Origin: JADFNO01 sp965369945
GTDB taxonomy: Bacteria > Planctomycetota > Phycisphaerae > Phycisphaerales > SM1A02
Reading direction: 5' to 3'
Assembly: GCA_965369945.1 (NCBI GenBank)
Contig: CBDUST010000012.1
Location: 1-30,820, forward strand
Length of the DNA stretch: 30,820 nt
Part shown: positions 16,729 to 23,301 of the stretch, piece after piece
Layout of the letters: the number at the start of each line of letters is the position of its first letter
How positions within the stretch are numbered: position 1 is the first letter of the stretch
Program-made: the position numbers and the translations under genes
The notes under the pieces: model-generated
What the model saw: the letters and a program-made list of their open reading frames with translations, nothing else
Told to the model about the DNA's origin: nothing
The model's database searches: none

Positions 16729-17316
16729 ATGCGTATTTTCCGAAAGCCAAGTCGCCGAGCATTCACGCTCATGGAGTTGATCATCGTCATCATTGTCTTG
16801 GCGATAATCATGAGCATCACGATCCCGCGCCTGGTCAGCCATGGTCGCCGCGAGTTGGACCTGGCAGCCGAACAGTTGCTTGACATGCTGACGATGTTCG
16901 CCCAACGAGAGGCGACCGAGCAGAGGCCGATCGCGCTATGGCATGACGCCGGTCGCAACTGGATTGTGCTGATGGTCTTGGACAGTGATCCGGCTGACCC
17001 GGAAGCGCCGGCCGATTGGCGCGTTGACCCCTACGTGTCGCCCGTGAAGCTTCCTTCGAGCGTAGATCCGCAGTACGTTTACGCGACCGAGGATGGTGAG
17101 CAGGCCGACTTCCAGAAGTGGCCGATTGCGACTCGACTGGGCGAACCTCGGCCGGCAATCGAGATCTCGTTCGCCAATCAAGATGGCTTGACCAAGACCG
17201 TCATACTCCCAGCGCATGCGCTGGCTCCCTACCGCCAGGACGGGCCCGGGATGTACGCCGATGTGCGGTATCCGATCGATCTCGATGCAGCCGGCCGCCG
17301 GCAGGAGGATTGGTAG
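16729..17316 (+). CDS. gspH: Minor pseudopilin GspH-like
   Basis: 195 residues. The type IV prepilin N-terminus RRAFTLMELIIVIIVLAII has its cleavage site between A11 and F12 and the +5 glutamate at E16. As in GspG, the -1 residue is alanine instead of glycine. The remainder (about 40-195) has no strong motif and is beta-rich, fitting a minor pseudopilin globular domain. Assignment to GspH rests mostly on position (after gspG, before gspI) and on the central domain size. A GAG-like purine cluster precedes the ATG at 16729. Gap from gspG is 21 nt, and gspI starts immediately after its stop. Confidence 0.8.
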   Translation: MRIFRKPSRRAFTLMELIIVIIVLAIIMSITIPRLVSHGRRELDLAAEQLLDMLTMFAQREATEQRPIALWHDAGRNWIVLMVLDSDPADPEAPADWRVDPYVSPVKLPSSVDPQYVYATEDGEQADFQKWPIATRLGEPRPAIEISFANQDGLTKTVILPAHALAPYRQDGPGMYADVRYPIDLDAAGRRQEDW

Positions 17317-17787
17317 ATGACCGCCTTGAATCACAGTCGCGCCCGGCGGGGTTTTGCGCTGATGGATGTCATCGTCGGCGGGGTGATGCTCGGCATCGGG
17401 CTGGGGGTTGTGCTCACGCTGGCCAGCCGTGCCCTTGCCTCCCAAGCGCAGGGCGAAAAACAAATGGTCGCGGCATGGTTGGTCGACGAGCTGTTAGCCA
17501 TGGTCATCGTGGAGGGACCGGTGGAGTTCCCACATCTGCAGTCCACACACGGTCGATTCGATCCGCCCTTCGACGGATTCGAGTTTGACGTGAACCTCGA
17601 AGACCTCGGGGTCGGCCAACCGTTCCTGGTCACGGCAACGGTCCGCTGGCCGCGGGGCCGTGAGGAGCGTCAGGTCCAGGCCCAAACCTATATCGCACCG
17701 CGCTTCGTCGATCCGGAGAATCCTTTCGAGGACCGTTTTCCGCTCGAGCCGATCGATCGGATCGGCAGGTGGTACGACGATGAATAG
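17317..17787 (+). CDS. gspI: Minor pseudopilin GspI-like
   Basis: 156 residues. The prepilin leader is RRGFALMDVIVGGVMLGIGLGVVLTLA, with cleavage between G12 and F13. The +5 position is aspartate (D17) rather than the near-universal glutamate. A second conserved segment LVDELLAMV resembles the early helix of GspI. The start ATG directly abuts the TAG of gspH (17314-17316) and the end overlaps gspJ by 8 nt, so translation is probably coupled. In characterised systems GspI sits with GspJ and GspK in the pseudopilus tip. The subtype call is based on order and helix pattern, and it could instead be a second GspH-like subunit. Confidence 0.72.
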   Translation: MTALNHSRARRGFALMDVIVGGVMLGIGLGVVLTLASRALASQAQGEKQMVAAWLVDELLAMVIVEGPVEFPHLQSTHGRFDPPFDGFEFDVNLEDLGVGQPFLVTATVRWPRGREERQVQAQTYIAPRFVDPENPFEDRFPLEPIDRIGRWYDDE

Positions 17788-18706
17788 ATCCACCCGATTC
17801 CATCGAGGCTTCACACTGGTGGAAGTGCTGGTGGCCGGCATCATCACGGCATTCTTGCTGGGCTCGGTAAGTATGAGCCTCTCGCAGGTAACCAAAGCCA
17901 AAGTGGTCGCGAATCAACGATTGGCGGCGCATCAGCGTGCCGACGCAGCGCTTGATTCGTTGCGACGTGAGATCGCCTCGGTGATCCGAAGCGACGATCT
18001 GTTTTGGACGCGGCTGCTCATCGAAGACGACGGGTTCAGCAGCCGGCTGGGGCGCCTCGACCGCGACGAAATCCTTCTCTTCTCCACGCGGTTCCGTCCG
18101 ATCCACCCGGTCGATTTCTCCGGCGAGGGGATGGAGTACGAGTCACAGTTTCGAATTGAAGATGATCAACTGGGCCCAGTGCTCTGGCACCGCCGCGATG
18201 CCGTGCCGGATGAGTACCCGCGCGGCGGAGGGACCGCCACTCCGATGGTCGATGGGATCGTCTCGCTGAGCATCGAAGCCTATGACGGCCAACAATGGTA
18301 CGAACAGTGGGATTCGGACATCGACGGCCTGCCGATGGCGGTTCGCATCACGGTGGCCGCTAGCGGTCACACCCCCGGCAACGATGCGTATGAAGAGCAA
18401 GTGCCGATCGCCATGTTGCGCACGGTGATCCCCATCGATCGAGTCTTACTGCCAATCGATCCAAACGCGGAAGATGAATTGCCTGAGGGCGAAATCGGCG
18501 GCGAAGCCGGTGACGGAAGCGCGGGCCCGGGAGATGCCGGCGAAACAGACGGTGAAGCCGGCGGTACTCCAGGCTCCAGCACCGGAGGGGCGGGTGGATC
18601 GGCCGGCCAGAATCGCAACTCGGGCTCACAGGGAGACGAGCGGGGACAAGACAACCGCACTTCGCAGACTCGATCCAATCGATCGGGCAGGGGAGGCGGC
18701 ACATGA
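17780..18706 (+). CDS. gspJ: Minor pseudopilin GspJ-like with disordered C-terminal tail
   Basis: 308 residues from ATG 17780, which overlaps the end of gspI by 8 nt. A longer open frame to 17660 lies within gspI and is not credible. The prepilin leader is HRGFTLVEVLVAGIITAFLL, with cleavage between G10 and F11 and the +5 glutamate at E15. The globular part (about 45-230) has the GspJ-like features RADAALDSLRREIASV and DGIVSLSIEAYDG. From about residue 231 to the end, 78 residues are almost wholly Gly, Ser, Glu, Asp, Asn and Arg, an acidic then basic low-complexity tail not found in typical GspJ. It overlaps gspK by 4 nt (ATGA). Confidence 0.8.
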   Translation: MNRSTRFHRGFTLVEVLVAGIITAFLLGSVSMSLSQVTKAKVVANQRLAAHQRADAALDSLRREIASVIRSDDLFWTRLLIEDDGFSSRLGRLDRDEILLFSTRFRPIHPVDFSGEGMEYESQFRIEDDQLGPVLWHRRDAVPDEYPRGGGTATPMVDGIVSLSIEAYDGQQWYEQWDSDIDGLPMAVRITVAASGHTPGNDAYEEQVPIAMLRTVIPIDRVLLPIDPNAEDELPEGEIGGEAGDGSAGPGDAGETDGEAGGTPGSSTGGAGGSAGQNRNSGSQGDERGQDNRTSQTRSNRSGRGGGT

Positions 18707-20049
18707 TCGCTTCGAACCACATCATTGTTCCACACACACGCCGTGGTTCGGTGGTGGTCGTCGTCTTGTGGTCGATCGCGCTGGCCGCCTTACTAGTGAG
18801 TTCGGTACAGTTGATCGGCTACCGACAAAAGGGGATCGGCACCGAGGCCGTGGCTCGGGTACAGGCGCGTTGGGCGGCGCGCGGCGGCATTGAGTACACC
18901 ATCGCGGTCATGGCCGACCACACTAAGAATCCGGTCCCGGATGACGCACGCGCGATGGTCCGCGAGATGGACTACATCTTCGCCGGAGAGCTGCTTAACG
19001 CCGGTTACGACATTCGCCATTACGCCGACGGTCGAACCTGGAAAGGTCCTATGGACGAGCACTCAAAGATCAATATCAACGCAACACTCCAGGAGCGCCA
19101 ACTGCTGCTGGCACTGGACGAGATGACGTTGGATGTTGCCGATGGAATCCATGACTGGATCGACGAGGACGACGACGTACGGCCACTCGGGGCCGAGCGC
19201 GACTACTATCTTGGTTCAGTCTCATATGAACCGCGCAATGCCCCGATGCGGAGTATCGGCGAGGTGGAAATGGTACTCGGCATCTGGCCTGAGTACTTCC
19301 GCGGCGAAGATTGGAATCTGAACAACCGGCTCGACGCCAATGAGGACGACGGCGAGCGAACCTGGCCCGATGACGAATCGGATGAGCACCTCAACGCCCG
19401 CTGGTCGGGATACCTCACAACATATTCAACGCAAAGCGCAACGGGTGCTTCCGGTCTGCCGAAGATTCGGCTGGGTGAGGCCGAACCCACCGAACTCGTC
19501 GATCGCCTGGGCGTGGACGAGCAGACCGCCGAGTCGCTTGTGAACTTCGGTCGCGATGAAAACAGCCAGATGTTCCAACTGCTGGAAGTGTTCATGCAGT
19601 CTCAGGCCACGTCGGATGGCACAGCACCTCAAGCTGACGGATCAAATGCACCGCTACTGGAAGAAGATGAGCTTCGAGCCGTGCTCGCCGAGACGATGAT
19701 CGCGGATCCCACGCGGCGACAACCGGGCAAGATGAACATCAACACCGTGTCCGCCGAACTCCTGAGGCAACTGTTCCTCACGCGCGAACACCTCGCCGAC
19801 GAGATCATCTACCTTCGCAGCGCTCGCCAGGAGGGGATTACGAGCCTGGTCGATCTCACGACCATCCCGGCTTTCCAGGACGATCCCGATGCGTTCAACT
19901 TTGTCGCCCGCAACATGGATACGACTAGCAGCGTTTACGCAATCTCCTCGCGCGGCCGATCATGGTCCGGCGGCATAGAAGTTGAAATCACGGTCGTGGT
20001 CGATCGTTCTTCCCTTCCCATTCGAATCCTCGAGTATCGTGAGCAATGA
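18703..20049 (+). CDS. gspK: Minor pseudopilin GspK (pseudopilus tip)
   Basis: 448 residues with the N-terminus HTRRGSVVVVVLWSIALAALL. Processing is predicted after G15, and the +5 position is valine. Absence of the +5 glutamate is normal for GspK, the tip subunit. The large globular domain contains the GspK-typical segments DEHSKININATLQERQL and GKMNINTVSAELLRQLF, which belong to the helix-hairpin-helix-like part of the family. In homologues GspK caps the pseudopilus with GspI and GspJ. It is longer than most GspK proteins (around 300-350), with an Asp/Glu-rich insert around 190-230. It overlaps both neighbours by 4 nt. Confidence 0.88.
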   Translation: MIASNHIIVPHTRRGSVVVVVLWSIALAALLVSSVQLIGYRQKGIGTEAVARVQARWAARGGIEYTIAVMADHTKNPVPDDARAMVREMDYIFAGELLNAGYDIRHYADGRTWKGPMDEHSKININATLQERQLLLALDEMTLDVADGIHDWIDEDDDVRPLGAERDYYLGSVSYEPRNAPMRSIGEVEMVLGIWPEYFRGEDWNLNNRLDANEDDGERTWPDDESDEHLNARWSGYLTTYSTQSATGASGLPKIRLGEAEPTELVDRLGVDEQTAESLVNFGRDENSQMFQLLEVFMQSQATSDGTAPQADGSNAPLLEEDELRAVLAETMIADPTRRQPGKMNINTVSAELLRQLFLTREHLADEIIYLRSARQEGITSLVDLTTIPAFQDDPDAFNFVARNMDTTSSVYAISSRGRSWSGGIEVEITVVVDRSSLPIRILEYREQ

Positions 20050-21971
20050 ACGAACCAACCAACGGACAATCCGCCGGCATCATCGCCATCCTCCAACGCG
20101 CCGGTCGGCAGTGGCGGGGATTGGTTGCCGACACAAACGGCGACACGCCGCGGGTTCTCGCCTGGGAGACGTTCGACGACGCTCGTGCGGGTCGGATCGC
20201 CGATTGGATCGCCAAGCACGACGCCGATCGGGTCGTAGGTGTGCTGCCGGCATCCGCAGTAGTATGCCGAACTTGTGCCTTGCCCGACGCTGATGCGATA
20301 CAGCTGCGGCAGGCGCTGGAATTGCAGGCCGAGGCGCACTTGATCGGCACGGCGCCGGCGCACCGTCAGGCTATGGCGATGCTGCCCAAGGCCCCCGGCG
20401 AAACCAGCCGCATCGGCATCATGCTGTCGTGGCCGCAAGCGGCAGCGTTTGAACTGCCCGCGACAGGACTTGACGCGACCTATGCGAGCGATATCGCCGC
20501 GCTGGCGGCGCTGTTGGATGGACACCGACCCGAGGAGCCGCTGCTCTGGCTGGACCGATCCGACGGTTCGGTGGCGCTGGTGATTACACACGCTGGCGGA
20601 GCAGCCTTCCGCGCCGCGCGAGAACTCGCCCATACCGAGCAAGGTTGGTCCGACCGCGTGGGCGCCGTGCTGGCCGAGACAGCGCTCGATGCCGGCCACA
20701 CTGCCTCGTTCACTGAATCACTGGTCCAATCGCTCAGCCGGAATCTTGCCGGATTCGAGTCCGACGCCGCTGAATTACGCGCTCCACGCGAGATCATTCA
20801 AAGCGCGCAGCAGCGCGTTCGCGGCGCGCCAAGTGAAACGGACTGGTGGCGAACGTTCGGCGTCACGGTCGGCGCGCTGTTGGCCGGGACCGATCAACTG
20901 GCGTCATTGACACAACTTCGCCGCGACGCACCAATCGAAAAGCCCTCAGCGGCTCAACGCATCCTCGGGGCCATGTCAAACAAGAAAACCGCCGGCAGGA
21001 TCCTCATTGCATGCGTGGTCATCCTTGCCCTTTGGCCTCTGACCTCGGCACGCCTGCGACTGTTGGCCCTCCAGGTCCGATTCGCTGACATCGAGGGAAT
21101 CGTTCGTACCGCACAGACGAACGAGACTCGACTCGAAATGTATCGCGCGTTGGAACAGCGCGCGTGGCCGATGACGAAACTTCTCTCGGATCTCGCCTGC
21201 AACACGCCCCGAGGTATCGAACTGCAACTGGTTGATCTGAAACACGAAGGCAACGTGTTCAGTGTCTCGGGTACGACCAAGCCCCATGAAGCCCGCTCGG
21301 CTCAAGAGGTCGTCGCGCAGATGCAGCAGAACCTTCGGGCCAGCGGAATCTTCACTGATATCTATCACAGTTGGGGAGATCGCAACAACTTCGGCGCCTA
21401 CGAGTTCAGCCTTTCAGGCAAAGTCGCCCATCCGTATCGAACCTACGACTATCCGCTGGAGCTGGACTTCGCCGAATGGTCACTTGCGGATCGACTGTAC
21501 GGGAGTGGTTCGCCGCCGGCGCAGGCTCAATCGACTCAGATGCCCTTAGGGACCGAAACGCCCGCGAAGGAGACCGTGGCCGCCAATGACGATCGAGAGG
21601 TCGATCCGGTTGCGAAACCCGAGGACACTGAGCAAGAGCCCGACGAGTTGGCCTCCGCCGAGAGCGGGAGGCGACCGCCAGGTGCTCGGCCGCCACGATC
21701 CGTGCCGCGCAACAACCGGAATTTCGTACCGGGCCCTGCGCCCCTGGGCCGAGGCGATAACCGATTGCCGGGCGGCGCTGTTCCAGCCTCGCAGAACATT
21801 CCCGAGCCGTTGAGCGAGGCGCAGATCAATGCCATGACGCTGCCTGAAGTGGACGAGGCGGTTGGGTTGATCGCCACTGCGCTGGCACGCAGCCACCCCG
21901 ATGACGCAACGAAGGTTCGGCTCAAGAACGAATGGAACCTCCTATGGGATCGCAAGAGGACGGGCAGATGA
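20046..21971 (+). CDS. gspL: GspL-like assembly platform protein (PilM/PilN-type fusion with extended tail)
   Basis: 641 residues. Residues 1-300 look like the cytoplasmic actin-like half of GspL/PilM (VVGVLPASAVVCRTCALPDAD; LLWLDRSDGSVALVITH). A single membrane helix lies at about 318-334 (ILIACVVILALWPLTSA). A PilN-like periplasmic part follows (about 340-460), beginning with a coiled-coil-like helix and containing RGIELQLVDLKHEGNVFSVSGT. Residues about 490-595 are Pro/Glu/Gln-rich and probably disordered. A short charged helical segment (598-641) ends the protein. GspL normally has about 400 residues. The call fits its place between gspK and gspM, with 4-nt overlaps at both ends. It should link GspE to the periplasmic platform. 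Confidence 0.8.
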   Translation: MNEPTNGQSAGIIAILQRAGRQWRGLVADTNGDTPRVLAWETFDDARAGRIADWIAKHDADRVVGVLPASAVVCRTCALPDADAIQLRQALELQAEAHLIGTAPAHRQAMAMLPKAPGETSRIGIMLSWPQAAAFELPATGLDATYASDIAALAALLDGHRPEEPLLWLDRSDGSVALVITHAGGAAFRAARELAHTEQGWSDRVGAVLAETALDAGHTASFTESLVQSLSRNLAGFESDAAELRAPREIIQSAQQRVRGAPSETDWWRTFGVTVGALLAGTDQLASLTQLRRDAPIEKPSAAQRILGAMSNKKTAGRILIACVVILALWPLTSARLRLLALQVRFADIEGIVRTAQTNETRLEMYRALEQRAWPMTKLLSDLACNTPRGIELQLVDLKHEGNVFSVSGTTKPHEARSAQEVVAQMQQNLRASGIFTDIYHSWGDRNNFGAYEFSLSGKVAHPYRTYDYPLELDFAEWSLADRLYGSGSPPAQAQSTQMPLGTETPAKETVAANDDREVDPVAKPEDTEQEPDELASAESGRRPPGARPPRSVPRNNRNFVPGPAPLGRGDNRLPGGAVPASQNIPEPLSEAQINAMTLPEVDEAVGLIATALARSHPDDATKVRLKNEWNLLWDRKRTGR

Positions 21972-22588
21972 ACGAAACAAAAACCTGGTCACAGCGTTTT
22001 GCCGAGCTACCCCGCGCCGCCAGGTGGGCACTCATCGGTACGGTCATAATCATCGGACTGTTGGTGTACACCTACTTCCTTCGGACGCTCGCCGACGACT
22101 GGAACGAGGATGCTGATCGTATTCGATCGCAGGTGAACCAGGCCGCCCTGACTGATCGTCACTTGGATGGAATCGATCGGATGAAGGACCTTATCAGCGG
22201 CGTCGGCCCGGTCGTCAGGCCGACCACCGAAGCCGACGCCAACGCGGCCCTTACCCAATCCGTCAACGAGATTCTCAAGCTCCACTCGGTGAGCAACGAC
22301 GACTTTAAGATTCGGCCTCCGGCGCGACTTCCAACCGGAACGCTGGAGAAGATCGTTAAAGGGAGCGATCAACGTGTCGAACGTCTTACGGGCGAGCTGC
22401 GCTTCGAAGCAACGCCTGAGCACACGTTAGCTATTATTTCCGAGCTCGAGGGCAGCGAAGACATCGAGTCCATCAGCCACGTGCGCCTCAACAAGATGCC
22501 CGCCACGGGCAAGCTTAGTGTGCAGCTTCGGGTCGAGGCCTGGATACTTTCATCTGTCACCCAGCGCGGAGCAGGAGTCCCACGATGA
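21968..22588 (+). CDS. gspM: GspM-like / PilO-like platform protein
   Basis: 206 residues from ATG 21968, which overlaps the gspL stop in ATGA. A longer frame to 21932 is within gspL. The N-terminus is short and cytoplasmic. One membrane helix lies at about 20-37 (WALIGTVIIIGLLVYTYF). A periplasmic helical segment (40-100) and an alpha/beta domain follow, with LTGELRFEATPEHTLAIISELEGSEDIESIS, the ferredoxin-like pattern of GspM/PilO. It probably dimerises with the GspL-like protein. It overlaps the next gene by 4 nt. Primary sequence of this family is poorly conserved, so the call leans on topology and context. Confidence 0.72.
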   Translation: MNETKTWSQRFAELPRAARWALIGTVIIIGLLVYTYFLRTLADDWNEDADRIRSQVNQAALTDRHLDGIDRMKDLISGVGPVVRPTTEADANAALTQSVNEILKLHSVSNDDFKIRPPARLPTGTLEKIVKGSDQRVERLTGELRFEATPEHTLAIISELEGSEDIESISHVRLNKMPATGKLSVQLRVEAWILSSVTQRGAGVPR

Positions 22589-23205
22589 TGCAGAACCTCC
22601 AGGTCAATAGACCGCTTCTGCTGAGCGTTGTTTGCGTAGGTATCGCCGCCGTCGTTCTTTTCGTGCCCTTGCCTGGGTTGCTGGCAGCGATGTTCACGAC
22701 CAGCCTCGGTCCGGAAGACGCCGGCCAGAACATGCAGCAATACCTGGCCGCCCACGTGACTGATCTTGAAACGTACCGTCAGCGTTTCGACGGCCGGTCG
22801 TTGTTCTCACGACCCCCGGCGCCGCCGATAGATGCCCCGCCAGTAAAACGCACTAAGAAGGAACCAGAGGCACCGCCACCGGAGCCGATTGTGCCGCTGC
22901 TCTATGCGGGCCCGAATGTGATCGGCATCATCGGGGATCAGGTGTGGTTCAGAGGTGACCTGAAGCTTCGGGTTGGTGAAGAGGGGAGTGGCGTGAAGGT
23001 ACTGGCCAGCGATCCACCCTGGACGGTCAAGTTGGCCCATGGAGGCGGCGAATACGACGTCCCCATTTTCAAGGACTACCAAACTGAATTCTCGTCCGAC
23101 TCGCTCGCCGACCGTCCCACGCCAGGCGTCGTAGTCGCCGAAACGACCGACGGAGGGGTAAAAGCCGCCGGCGAGGACAACGGTCAGTCGTCGGAAGACG
23201 GTTGA
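22585..23205 (+). CDS. GspC/PilP-like inner-membrane protein (possible secretin linker)
   Basis: 206 residues. One N-terminal membrane helix (about 9-31) is followed by a periplasmic helix, a Pro-rich basic linker (PPVKRTKKEPEAPPPEP, about 88-104), and a small beta-rich domain (about 105-180). Key segments there are VIGIIGDQVWFRGDLKLRVGEE and GVKVLASDPPWTVKLAHGG. This resembles the homology-region domain of GspC, or PilP, which binds the N0 domain of the secretin, and it lies just before the secretin gene. It could equally be a GspN-like subunit. I leave the symbol blank because the sequence is too diverged to choose. It shares a 4-nt ATGA overlap with gspM. Confidence 0.6.
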   Translation: MMQNLQVNRPLLLSVVCVGIAAVVLFVPLPGLLAAMFTTSLGPEDAGQNMQQYLAAHVTDLETYRQRFDGRSLFSRPPAPPIDAPPVKRTKKEPEAPPPEPIVPLLYAGPNVIGIIGDQVWFRGDLKLRVGEEGSGVKVLASDPPWTVKLAHGGGEYDVPIFKDYQTEFSSDSLADRPTPGVVVAETTDGGVKAAGEDNGQSSEDG

Positions 23206-23212
23206 CAGCAAT

Positions 23213-23266
23213 AACGACGCCGTCGCGTCGTTGCATACGCAGGTCGTGATCCAATCCGTATCACGA
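23213..23266 (+). promoter_or_regulatory. Two stem-loops in the gap before the secretin gene
   Basis: AACGACGC (23213-23220) pairs perfectly with GCGTCGTT (23225-23232) around a 4-nt loop. TCGTGAT (23244-23250) pairs with ATCACGA (23260-23266) around a 9-nt loop. They fill most of the 96-nt gap between the GspC-like gene and gspD, the largest gap in the operon. They may tune secretin expression by partial termination, RNA processing or a local promoter. The second hairpin would include the alternative ATG at 23266. Confidence 0.4.
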
Positions 23267-23301
23267 TGATCCACGAGGAATGCCCGAAGAAAGGTGCCCC
23301 A

